Assembly: GCF_014805825.1 (NCBI RefSeq)
Contig: NZ_CP061941.1
Location: 1,116,001-1,180,000, forward strand
Length of the DNA: 64,000 nt
Direction: 5' to 3'
DNA from: Marinomonas algicola
GTDB lineage: Bacteria > Pseudomonadota > Gammaproteobacteria > Pseudomonadales > Marinomonadaceae
A model generated the notes under the pieces. That model had not been told where the DNA came from. It made no database searches and worked only from the letters and a program-made list of their open reading frames with translations. The translations under genes were made by a program, and so were the position numbers. Shown piece by piece: positions 31,782 through 40,019 of this stretch (positions within the stretch are counted from its first letter, which is position 1; every line of letters begins with the position of its first letter).

Positions 31782-31820
31782 AAAAAGACCAAATTAGTCG
31801 TGCTAATTTGGTCTTTTTTT
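31782..31820. terminator. Bidirectional terminator after choV
   Basis: AAAAAGACCAAATTAG pairs over 16 bp with CTAATTTGGTCTTTTT around TCGTG. Runs of A and T on either side fit termination of choV and of the convergent lysR gene. Confidence 0.85.
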
Positions 31821-31853
31821 TGAGTTTATTTTGGACCTGATATTGTGTTGTAC

Positions 31854-32774
31854 TTAAGCGGGTGTAGACAATTCGGTTTTTAACCAATCAGCGAAGGTTT
31901 CCATTAGTAGAGTCTTTTCCGTTGAGTGGGTGAAAATCAACTGGTAACCATTAGTTGATGAGTGGCTGAATTGAGGGAAAGAAACCAGTAAGCCTTTTTG
32001 AATCAAGTCGTTTAAAAGGGGCGACCAAGCTAAGCAGATGCCTTGTCCTGCTAAAGCGGCCTGTACGAGCAATGTGTAGTTGTCCGATTCAAATTGCGCT
32101 TGTAGACTGTTCATAGTCAGTCCGTGTTTAAAGGCGACATCGTCCCAGTTGAGCCAACTTTTGCTTTTGTTTTCATTGAGCTTCAAGATTGGGTAATTGA
32201 GTAAATCATCAAATTGCGTGATGGGACGATCTGTTGTTAGGAGTGTTTGACTGCAAACAGGTAAGACGGTTTCTGTAACAAGCTGGTGGCTATCGTAGTG
32301 ATGATGGTTCGACCCGAATAATATAACAATGTCTGCGTCTGCGCTATTCGCCACATCAGGCGCTTGCGATGTTTGTAATCGAATGTCCATCTCAGGGAAA
32401 GTCGACTGATATTTATGCCTAAATTCAGTCAGTTTCGGTATCAAGATATAAGAGGCAAATGCGAAATCTGTTGCCACAGTGATTTGATTGTTAAGAGGAC
32501 GCTGACGAATATCGTCACACACGAGTTTTAGTTCGTGTAAACTTTTTTGTGTCGCGAGCATCAGCTTATTTCCCGCTTCAGTTAGCTCCACACCACGATA
32601 AACTCTATTAAATAATTGGCACTTTAAATTGGCTTCTAAACTTCTGATTTGTTGACTGATAGCCGGTTGAGTTGTTCCCAGTTCCTTGGCTGATCGTGTG
32701 AAACTGAGAAGTCTAGCCGCAGATTCAAAAACAACCAAATGTTGTAGTGGTGGCAGTAAGCTTTTCTGAGACAT
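31854..32774 (-). CDS. LysR-family regulator, probably for choline sulfate use
   Basis: 306 residues. The N-terminal helix-turn-helix (about 10-70) has ARLLSFTRSAKELGTTQPAI, and the rest is the LysR effector domain. The LPPLQHLVVFESAARLLSFT start and overall length resemble the family annotated as choline-sulfate utilisation regulators; this is an inference. Its supposed target, betC, is 3.1 kb away on the other strand, with an MFS gene and galU between. A 12-bp palindrome sits upstream of its start. It is convergent with choV. Confidence 0.75.
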   Translation of the reverse strand: MSQKSLLPPLQHLVVFESAARLLSFTRSAKELGTTQPAISQQIRSLEANLKCQLFNRVYRGVELTEAGNKLMLATQKSLHELKLVCDDIRQRPLNNQITVATDFAFASYILIPKLTEFRHKYQSTFPEMDIRLQTSQAPDVANSADADIVILFGSNHHHYDSHQLVTETVLPVCSQTLLTTDRPITQFDDLLNYPILKLNENKSKSWLNWDDVAFKHGLTMNSLQAQFESDNYTLLVQAALAGQGICLAWSPLLNDLIQKGLLVSFPQFSHSSTNGYQLIFTHSTEKTLLMETFADWLKTELSTPA

Positions 32775-32788
32775 AAGCTCTAATTATC

Positions 32789-32800
32789 CGAGTTAACTCG
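32789..32800. promoter_or_regulatory. Palindrome before lysR
   Basis: CGAGTTAACTCG is a perfect 12-bp palindrome placed where an autoregulatory site would be. Confidence 0.3.
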
Positions 32801-33100
32801 TTGCAATGACTTTACAGGGTAAACCTAAAAGACACATAGTGTAAAGAATCGAATGTGAAGAGATGAATAAGATTGTCGGTTTATCTATTTGCGGTCTTTC
32901 ATGTTCGTGCGTTGTACGCAAGGTAACGCCAAAAAGAGCGATAATGTGTCTATACTGATGTGTCTTGCTGTTGTCTGTGCAATAGAAAAGTGGTTAATTT
33001 CATTGTTTGAATCTAATTCGTCTTTTTTGAGTAAATTAGGGTAAATTAATATCTTATATGGGTTTTAATCCTATGAGTTTCTTGTATATTTGCGATTCTT

Positions 33101-33116
33101 TTTTACCTTAGTAAAA
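33101..33116. promoter_or_regulatory. Palindrome before the MFS gene
   Basis: TTTTACCTTAGTAAAA is a perfect 6-4-6 inverted repeat about 50 bases before the MFS start. Confidence 0.3.
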
Positions 33117-33164
33117 TTGCACTAACTTTAATGTCTTTGAGTCTTCTAAAACAAGGAATAATGA

Positions 33165-34448
33165 ATGGTTAAGCAAACTATTTTGCCAATATGGAGTTTA
33201 CTATTTGGTATTGTCATTATTACCATGGCTGGTGGACTTCAAGGGTCGTTAATAGGCATCAGGGCGTCATTAGAAGAGTTTGATACAACCATGACTGGTT
33301 TTATTATGTCAGGTTATTATGTCGGCTTTATTCTTGGGGCAATGCTCGTCCCAAAATGGGTTAAAGAAGTGGGTCACATACGTGTGTTTGCAGCCGTTGC
33401 TTCTTTAGCCTCAATTACAATTTTAATGCAATCCATTGTGATTGATCCGTTATTTTGGACTCTTATGAGAACGGGGACAGGCCTCTGTTACGCCGGTCTT
33501 TTTATTGTGACAGAGAGTTGGTTGAATGATATCTCTTCAAATGAAACCAGAGGACGATTATTTTCTATCTATATGATTGTTTTATGGGGTGGATCGATAT
33601 TAGGGCAAATGTTGCTTAATATTGCTTCCCCAAGTGGCTATGACTTGTTTATTTTGACCTCTGTTTTGATATCGTTCGCTTTGGTTCCATTATTATTAGT
33701 GCGAACCCCTTCTCCAACAATTGAAGTGCCAGAAAAGCTAGACATGGCGAATCTGATTAAAACAGCACCTCTTGGGGTAACCGGCGTTACTTTAGCCGGT
33801 GTAGTTACTGGGGCTGTGTTGGGGTTAGGTGCAGTATACGCCCAGTCAATTGGCATGAATATTGGCGAAATTTCGTTATTCTTGGGAGCCAGTTACATCG
33901 GAGGACTATTGCTGCAATGGCCAATCGGGCGCTTATCTGATATTCAGGACCGTCGAGTCACTATTCTGTTGGTTTCTATTATTGCCTCAGTAACCGCTTT
34001 TGTAGTGCCTTTGGGAATGTTCATGGAAAATCATTATTTCATGTTACTTGGGATGTTCTTGATTGGCGCGTTTTCCTTTCCATTGTATTCACTATCGGCC
34101 TCCCATGTTAATGATCAGCTTCGACCAGAACAAATTCTTTCAGCGAGTAGTGGATTAATATTGTTAAATGGCATTGGGGGCGCTTCTGGGCCAATCATAG
34201 GTGCTCTTGCTATGGACTTCTTAGACGTAAATGCGCTGTTCTGGTTTGTGGCCTTAGTGAATATATTAGTGGCTATGGTGGCGGTTTACCGTATTAATTA
34301 TCAGCCCGCCATGGTTATCGAAGATCAAGGGGATCAAGTTCCAGTTGCGCTTGGTGTGAGCCCTGTTGTAACAGCCGAAATGTTAGTTGAGGCCGATTCA
34401 ACTATTGACGTCGAAGAGGAAGTGACGGAAGTCGAGATAAAACTTTAA
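33165..34448 (+). CDS. MFS transporter, YcaD-like
   Basis: 427 residues with 12 predicted membrane segments; the family's loop 2-3 region shows FILGAMLVPKWVKEVG in place of a classical GXXXDRXGRR. TESWLNDISSNETRGRLFSIYM and WPIGRLSDIQDRR are typical of the YcaD/MFS_1 subgroup. The last ~45 residues are acidic and probably cytosolic, an unusual tail of unknown role. The substrate is unknown. galU follows 79 bases downstream. Confidence 0.85.
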   Translation: MVKQTILPIWSLLFGIVIITMAGGLQGSLIGIRASLEEFDTTMTGFIMSGYYVGFILGAMLVPKWVKEVGHIRVFAAVASLASITILMQSIVIDPLFWTLMRTGTGLCYAGLFIVTESWLNDISSNETRGRLFSIYMIVLWGGSILGQMLLNIASPSGYDLFILTSVLISFALVPLLLVRTPSPTIEVPEKLDMANLIKTAPLGVTGVTLAGVVTGAVLGLGAVYAQSIGMNIGEISLFLGASYIGGLLLQWPIGRLSDIQDRRVTILLVSIIASVTAFVVPLGMFMENHYFMLLGMFLIGAFSFPLYSLSASHVNDQLRPEQILSASSGLILLNGIGGASGPIIGALAMDFLDVNALFWFVALVNILVAMVAVYRINYQPAMVIEDQGDQVPVALGVSPVVTAEMLVEADSTIDVEEEVTEVEIKL

Positions 34449-34527
34449 ATTTGAAATCAATGGGTTAATTTGATATTTATAACGGACTAACTTTTCAAAT
34501 TGGCTCTGTTTATAAGGAAGCTCTATT

Positions 34528-35364
34528 ATGATTCGTAAATGTTTATTTCCCGTTGCAGGGTATGGGACACGTTTTTTGCCTGCGACTAAATCTATGCCGA
34601 AAGAAATGCTTCCTATTGTGAATAAACCCCTTGTTCAATATGGTGTTGAAGAGGCGGTTGGTGCTGGTTTAAATAATGTTACTTTCGTTACGGGGCGCGG
34701 TAAACGCTCTATTGCTGATCATTTCGATATCAGTTATGAGTTAGAACATCAAATTTCAGGTACAGGCAAAGAACAGTATTTAGAAGGTATTCGTTATTTA
34801 ATTAATAATGTAAATTTTTCTTATACGCGCCAAAATAATATGCTGGGCCTTGGTCATGCTATTTTGACCGGTGAGCCTCTGATTGGTGACGAAGCGTTTG
34901 GCGTTGTATTAGCTGATGACCTTTGTGTTGAAGAAGAGGGTTCTGATGGTGTAATGGCGCAAATGGTAAAGCTTTACAATCAATTCCGTTGTTCTATCGT
35001 TGCTATTGAAGAAGTGCCAGCAGATGAAGTAAATAAATACGGCATTATCGCCGGTGAAAGTATGGTTGATGGCTTATACCGTGTAACTGATATGGTTGAA
35101 AAACCCAATGCTGAAGAGGCACCTTCTAATTTAGCTATAATTGGACGCTATATTTTAACACCAGATATATTTCAAAAAATACGTGACACACCTCCTGGTC
35201 GTAATGGAGAAGTACAAATCACCGATGCGCTACTGCAGCAAGCAAAGGAAGGGTGCGTGTTGGCTTATAAATTTAAAGGTCGTCGTTTTGATTGCGGCAG
35301 CATAGATGGTTTTGTTGAAGCAACAAACTATTGCTATGAGAATATTTATAAGAAAGGCGGTTAA
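34528..35364 (+). CDS. galU: UTP-glucose-1-phosphate uridylyltransferase
   Basis: 278 residues, normal for bacterial GalU. The nucleotide-binding start FPVAGYGTRFLPATKSMPKE and Lys in MVEKPNAEEAPSNLAIIGRY are characteristic; VTFVTGRGKRSIADHFD and the FDCGSIDGF end also match. It makes UDP-glucose for polysaccharide and lipid synthesis. GGAAG six bases before the ATG supports the start. It separates the LysR/MFS pair from betC. Confidence 0.96.
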   Translation: MIRKCLFPVAGYGTRFLPATKSMPKEMLPIVNKPLVQYGVEEAVGAGLNNVTFVTGRGKRSIADHFDISYELEHQISGTGKEQYLEGIRYLINNVNFSYTRQNNMLGLGHAILTGEPLIGDEAFGVVLADDLCVEEEGSDGVMAQMVKLYNQFRCSIVAIEEVPADEVNKYGIIAGESMVDGLYRVTDMVEKPNAEEAPSNLAIIGRYILTPDIFQKIRDTPPGRNGEVQITDALLQQAKEGCVLAYKFKGRRFDCGSIDGFVEATNYCYENIYKKGG

Positions 35365-35373
35365 GGTTCCAAT

Positions 35374-35431
35374 AGTGAGCTTGTAAGTAAAGGGGTGTTA
35401 AGCATAAAACTCCCTTACCTATGGGCTCGCT
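35374..35431 (+). terminator. Long imperfect hairpin after galU
   Basis: About 26 pairs, several of them G-U and three mismatches, form between 35374-35399 (AGTGAGCTTGTAAGTAAAGG...) and the segment ending GGGCTCGCT at 35431. The following T-run is short (TTTT), so termination is uncertain. Confidence 0.4.
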
Positions 35432-35887
35432 GCCATTTTAAAAAAACCAAACGTGTTTGCCCTTGCTATTCATTTATCTTTATTCAGTTCTGATTGATTG
35501 GTTCAAAACAGTACAATTACGTCAGGATTTAAACCGTTTGCGACAAAAAAACGTTATTGCATTTTCCCTTTCCTGCTAGTTTCTCTGAGTTTTTCGTGCC
35601 GTCCTGATTTTATAATATGATGGTTATTCTCTAAATAAAATCTATTTAATATCTGCGTATTGCAAGTCTTTCCTCATTATTCGAGCTTATTATCTGAGTT
35701 TAATCTTAGGTATGATTAGGTTGTTATCGACTTTATTTTGAAAAGGATGATTTTATGTATTAGAAAAACTTATTCCACCCATAAAAAAATAGCCAGTTTA
35801 CAAGAAAAACTCAAAGGTTCACTCTATTTGTTATCAAGTTAATGCGTATCAACTCGCGGTATTTAATAACACATAGGTTACTGTTAT
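35432..35887. other. Intergenic region upstream of betC
   Basis: Beyond the galU hairpin lie about 450 bases with no clear gene. A BetI-like TTGATTGGTTCAA element is at 35494-35506. An unproven 31-codon ORF runs 35747-35842 on the + strand, with AAGG directly touching its ATG and so poor for initiation. The rest is AT-rich. Confidence 0.4.
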
Positions 35888-37408
35888 ATGACAAGTAAAA
35901 AACCCAACATTCTATTTCTAATGGCTGATCAAATGGCCGCTTCTGCACTCTCATTTTATGGGCATAAATTAGTCAAAACGCCTAACTTAGATGCGTTAGC
36001 TGAAGAGTCTGTTATTTTTGACTCTGCCTATTGCAATAGTCCTTTATGCGCTCCTTCTCGCTACGTCTTAATGACTGGTCAGCTACCGGCTAAAATTGGT
36101 GCATTTGATAATGCGGCCGATTTTCCTGCGGATATTCCAACATTTGCGCACTATTTGAGAAAACAAAACTATCAAACAGCGCTATCAGGAAAAATGCATT
36201 TTTGTGGTCCTGAGCAGTTGCATGGTTTTGAAGATCGATTAACCACTGATATTTACCCTGCTGATTATGGTTGGTTTCCAAACTGGGACGATCCAGATAC
36301 GCGTCCAACGTGGTATCACAATATGAGCTCTGTTACTCAGGCAGGGCCTTGTGTGCGTACAAACCAATTGGACTTTGATGATGAGGTTACTTTCCAAGCT
36401 AAGCGTTATTTGCATGATTATGCGAGAGGCAATCAGGAAAGGCCTTTTTGTTTGACTGTCTCTCTAACTCATCCGCATGACCCTTACGCAATTCCTGAGC
36501 AATATTGGAATCTTTATAAGGATGAAGATATTGACCTTCCTGAGATAACCATTCCTAAAGAAGAGCAGGACCCACACTCATTAAGGCTACAAGATGTCTT
36601 TGCGTTTGATGAGCAGCCTATTACAGAGCCGCAAATACGGAATGCAAGGCGGGCTTATTATGGCGCTATAAGTTATGTGGATGAAAAAATTGGTGAAGTA
36701 TTAAAATCATTAAAAGATTGCGGTTTGGATGAGGATACCATCATCGTTTTTTCAGGTGATCATGGAGATATGCTAGGAGAAAGAAATCTTTGGTTCAAAA
36801 TGTCTTTCTTTGAAAACTCGGTTCGAGTTCCTATGTTAGTTCATTCCCCCAAACGCTTTTCTGCCAAGCGAGTTAAAGAGTCTGTTTCAACAATGGACTT
36901 ATTACCCACCTTTGTTGATTTCGCAACAAATAGCACGCCTCATGATTACGCTATGCCAATACAAGGACGCAGTCTAGTGCCTCATTTAGAAGGTACAGGT
37001 GGGCATGATGAAGTTATCGCGGAGTATTTTGGAGAGGGTACTATTGCGCCTTTATTTATGATTCGTCGTGGTGACTATAAGTATATTCATTGTCCTAAAG
37101 ATCCTGATCAATTATTCAACCTCAAAGATGATCCGAAAGAGTTGCATAATCTAGCGGGTGATAGTGCCTATAGCGCGGCTCTTGCCGAGTTTAAACAGGA
37201 AGCACTAGAGCGATGGGACAGTAACGCACTTACTGAAGATGTTCTGGTTAGTCAACGCCGCAGACGTTTGGTTGTTAGTGCTTTAAACAGAGGTAAGAAA
37301 AAACCTTGGGATCATCAGCCTGTTTTTGATAGCGCTGAAATGTATATGAGAAACCATATTGATTTAGATGATTTAGAAGCCAGGTCTAGATTTCCAAAAG
37401 TCGATTAA
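35888..37408 (+). CDS. betC: Choline-sulfatase
   Basis: 506 residues, typical of BetC. The sulfatase signature is CAPSRYVLMTGQ with Cys54, the residue converted to formylglycine, and the metal ligands are in LFLMADQ (Asp14) and FSGDHGDMLGE (~293-302). The C-terminal choline sulfatase part (about 450-506) with HIDLDDLEARSRFP is a hallmark of the family. It hydrolyses choline-O-sulfate to choline and sulfate in the cytoplasm. The next gene, 28 bases on, encodes a choline-binding protein. Confidence 0.95.
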   Translation: MTSKKPNILFLMADQMAASALSFYGHKLVKTPNLDALAEESVIFDSAYCNSPLCAPSRYVLMTGQLPAKIGAFDNAADFPADIPTFAHYLRKQNYQTALSGKMHFCGPEQLHGFEDRLTTDIYPADYGWFPNWDDPDTRPTWYHNMSSVTQAGPCVRTNQLDFDDEVTFQAKRYLHDYARGNQERPFCLTVSLTHPHDPYAIPEQYWNLYKDEDIDLPEITIPKEEQDPHSLRLQDVFAFDEQPITEPQIRNARRAYYGAISYVDEKIGEVLKSLKDCGLDEDTIIVFSGDHGDMLGERNLWFKMSFFENSVRVPMLVHSPKRFSAKRVKESVSTMDLLPTFVDFATNSTPHDYAMPIQGRSLVPHLEGTGGHDEVIAEYFGEGTIAPLFMIRRGDYKYIHCPKDPDQLFNLKDDPKELHNLAGDSAYSAALAEFKQEALERWDSNALTEDVLVSQRRRRLVVSALNRGKKKPWDHQPVFDSAEMYMRNHIDLDDLEARSRFPKVD

Positions 37409-37436
37409 AACCAAATAGAGCAGGAGTAATACCATA

Positions 37437-38387
37437 ATGAGCACCTTACCTTACTTAACGTGTCTTAAAATGGGGAGTCTTACTACCCTTTTAATGGCAA
37501 GTAGCTTTAGCTACGCACAAGAGCCTAGTCAATGTCAGACCGTAACCTTTAGTGATCCAGGCTGGACTGATATTGGCGCCACCAATGGTCTCACTACAAC
37601 GATACTCGATGCGTTAGGCTATCAAACAAATGTGTTGTTATTAGGCGTACCTATTGGGTTTGAAAGCTTAAAGAGCGGTGAAGTTGATCTTTTTATGGGG
37701 AATTGGATGCCTGCTCAAACAGGTTTTATTGATAAATATAAAAGTGATATTGATGTTGTTCGAACGAATCTTGAAGGAGTGAAGTTTACCCTTGCTGTCC
37801 CAGAGTATGTTTATAACGCTGGGGTTAAGGATTTTGCGGATCTAAATAAATTTTCGAGTGAATTTCGTAAGCGTATTTATGGCATCGAAGCGGGTGCACC
37901 AGCCAACCAAAACATACAAAAGATGATTGATACGAATGATTTTGATTTGGCTGGCTGGAAAGTGGTTGAATCGGGTGAACAGGCGATGCTTTCTCAGGTT
38001 AATCGTTCCGTTCGTCGAGAGCAATTTATTGTGTTTCTTGGCTGGGAGCCGCATCCAATGAATGTTTCTTTTGATCTAAAATACCTTTCTGGAGGGGATG
38101 AGTATTTTGGACCCAATTATGGTGGTGCAACCATTCATACGCTTAGCCGAAAAGGTTATAGCCAAGAATGCCGTAATGTTGGCAGGCTTGTCCAAAACTT
38201 ACAGTTTTCTTTAGCGATGGAAAATGAAATTATTGATGGCATTTTAAATCAATCTCAAACTGGCGCAGTAGCCGCTAAAGCGTGGTTGCAAGAGAACCCA
38301 GATGCATTGGATGAATGGTTAGAAGGCGTAACAACGTTTGATGGTAAACCTGGGCTTGTTGCGGTGCGTAGTGCCTTAAGTTTGTAA
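37437..38387 (+). CDS. Second ChoX-like periplasmic binding protein
   Basis: 316 residues with a signal peptide ending near SYAQE. It shares the layout of the first ChoX: CQTVTFSDPGWTDIGATNG at the mature start, LFMGNWMP, FLGWEPHPMNVSF and the second Cys in QECRNV. It is an orphan: no permease or ATPase lies next to it, so it presumably uses ChoW/ChoV from 29721-31759, or another transporter. Its place after betC suggests choline-O-sulfate or choline as ligand. A terminator follows. Confidence 0.88.
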   Translation: MSTLPYLTCLKMGSLTTLLMASSFSYAQEPSQCQTVTFSDPGWTDIGATNGLTTTILDALGYQTNVLLLGVPIGFESLKSGEVDLFMGNWMPAQTGFIDKYKSDIDVVRTNLEGVKFTLAVPEYVYNAGVKDFADLNKFSSEFRKRIYGIEAGAPANQNIQKMIDTNDFDLAGWKVVESGEQAMLSQVNRSVRREQFIVFLGWEPHPMNVSFDLKYLSGGDEYFGPNYGGATIHTLSRKGYSQECRNVGRLVQNLQFSLAMENEIIDGILNQSQTGAVAAKAWLQENPDALDEWLEGVTTFDGKPGLVAVRSALSL

Positions 38388-38450
38388 GTAATGAAGAAAT
38401 GGGATGATGGGGTAGGCGAAAAGCGACCTTCTACAAAAAACCATAAAAAA

Positions 38451-38486
38451 AGCCCGTATCTAGAAAATATAGATACGGGCTTTTTA
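38451..38486. terminator. Bidirectional terminator
   Basis: AGCCCGTATCTA pairs perfectly over 12 bp with TAGATACGGGCT around a seven-base loop, with A-run and T-run either side. It ends the second choX unit and, on the other strand, the tRNA-Leu transcript. Confidence 0.88.
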
Positions 38487-38488
38487 AT

Positions 38489-38574
38489 TGGTACCAGTGG
38501 GCGGACTCGAACCGCCACGCTTATTAGGCAACGGATTTTGAATCCGTCGTGTCTACCAATTCCACCACACTGGC
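38489..38574 (-). tRNA. tRNA-Leu (anticodon CAA)
   Basis: 86-base cloverleaf with a long variable arm, the class II shape of tRNA-Leu. The anticodon loop TTCAAAA gives CAA (codon UUG). The T loop GTTCGAGTCC and an encoded CCA are present. Confidence 0.95.
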
Positions 38575-38591
38575 TTTGAAACGTGGTGCAT

Positions 38592-38619
38592 ATTCTATGG
38601 ATTTTTATATCGCTGTCAA
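38592..38619 (-). promoter_or_regulatory. Promoter for tRNA-Leu
   Basis: On the minus strand TTGACA and TAGAAT are 16 bases apart, starting transcription a few bases before the tRNA. Confidence 0.65.
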
Positions 38620-38743
38620 TGATTTAATTTATAAAAAACGTTTTTAATTACAACACGATATCTTTTTCTTGATTGGGTAGTGGTCATAAACTGTTTTATA
38701 ATATCGTCCCCAGTTTATGGCTCTCTTTATCTAGGTTATTGGT

Positions 38744-40006
38744 ATGTCAGTTTTAAAAGATCAGAAAGTTTGTTCTCATCCAGTTGTTATTATTGGCGCG
38801 GGTCCCGCCGGGTTGATGGCTGCAGAAACATTAGCCGAAGAGGGGTATTCTGTTGAAATTTATGATGCAATGCCATCTGTTGCGCGTAAATTTTTACTGG
38901 CTGGAAAGGGGGGAATGAACATTACTCATTCAGAACCTGAAGCGCTTTTTAAGCAACGTTTTTATGAGGCTAATGAATGGGTTTCTGAGTGGTTAACGTC
39001 CTTCAGTCCATCCGATCTCAGAGTTTGGTTAGATCGATTGGGCGTGGAAACCTTTATTGGCACGTCTGGCCGTGTTTTTCCTGTAGAAATGAAAGCCGCC
39101 CCATTACTACGTAAGTGGGTGCATCGTCTAAAACAGCAAGGAATTGTCTTCCACTCTCGGCATAAGTGGATAGGATGGGAAAAAGAAGCACTGCTTTTTC
39201 AGCGTGCTGAAGAGCGTGTTCTTGTCGAGGCCAGTGCTGTTTTGTTTGCTCTTGGTGGCGCAAGCTGGCCTTCTTTAGGTTCTGACGCTCAATGGGTTGA
39301 CTCACTTATATTCGCTAAGCAATATCGACCGTTTCGTCCTGCAAATTGTGGCTTTATTTGCCAGTGGAGTGAGTACTTTGCAATCCATAACAAGGGAAAA
39401 CCGATAAAAGGCGTGTCTATTTCCATTGACGGTGATCCTATTGGTAAAAATGGTGTTAAGGGGGAGGTAATGGTTGATGCACTTGGCTTAGAAGGAAGCT
39501 TAGTGTATGCGCATTCTGCCGCGATCAGAGAGCGAATTGAGTGTGATGGTTATGCAAAAATTACTCTTGACCTTATGCCGGATTTATCAAAGGAGGAGAT
39601 TATTATTAGGTTGAATCTCCCTAAAGGAAAATCAACAAGATCAAGCTTTTTAAAGAAAAGACTGAAACTGGATAATGTTAAATTCATGCTATTGAGAGAG
39701 AGATTATCGAGTAGCGAACTGCAAAATAATGATGTTCTAGCGACGTATTTAAAACGTTTTCCATTGACCTTAACGGCATGCTTTGACATTAAAAATGCGA
39801 TTAGTTCAGCTGGAGGTATTAAACGTTCAGCTCTGACAGAAGGTTTGATGCTTATTCACCGAGAAGGCGTATTTTGTGCCGGAGAAATGCTAGATTGGGA
39901 AGCGCCCACAGGGGGATACTTGCTCACAGCAAGCTTCGCCAGTGGTCGGCATGCTGGAAAAGGTATGATTAGTTGGTTAAATCGTCGAGAAGTTCACCTG
40001 AAATAG
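38744..40006 (+). CDS. FAD-dependent oxidoreductase, HI0933/PP_4765 family
   Basis: 420 residues. The FAD-binding GxGxxG motif is VVIIGAGPAGLMAAETLAEEG (at ~14-34), and the family-specific ARKFLLAGKGGMNITHSE follows it near residue 55. The C-terminal part has GGIKRSALTEGLML and GEMLDWEAPTGGYLL, both conserved in this family of uncharacterised flavoproteins (some are linked to tRNA- or aminoacid-related oxidation, unproven). It is a single gene between tRNA-Leu and the convergent EAL-HDOD gene, 13 bases apart. Confidence 0.88.
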   Translation: MSVLKDQKVCSHPVVIIGAGPAGLMAAETLAEEGYSVEIYDAMPSVARKFLLAGKGGMNITHSEPEALFKQRFYEANEWVSEWLTSFSPSDLRVWLDRLGVETFIGTSGRVFPVEMKAAPLLRKWVHRLKQQGIVFHSRHKWIGWEKEALLFQRAEERVLVEASAVLFALGGASWPSLGSDAQWVDSLIFAKQYRPFRPANCGFICQWSEYFAIHNKGKPIKGVSISIDGDPIGKNGVKGEVMVDALGLEGSLVYAHSAAIRERIECDGYAKITLDLMPDLSKEEIIIRLNLPKGKSTRSSFLKKRLKLDNVKFMLLRERLSSSELQNNDVLATYLKRFPLTLTACFDIKNAISSAGGIKRSALTEGLMLIHREGVFCAGEMLDWEAPTGGYLLTASFASGRHAGKGMISWLNRREVHLK

Positions 40007-40019
40007 TGTTTTAGTGTGT

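Larger units (their letters stand above)
32775..33164. other. Divergent region between lysR and the MFS gene
   Basis: The 390-base gap holds two perfect palindromes: CGAGTTAACTCG at 32789-32800, 15 bases before the lysR start, and TTTTACCTTAGTAAAA (6-4-6) at 33101-33116, about 50 bases before the MFS start. I see no ORF or RNA gene between them. Confidence 0.5.

Noticed and set aside
38489..38574. Integration site at tRNA-Leu
   Set aside because: No integrase, no repeated tRNA 3' end and no change of gene content typical of an island nearby.
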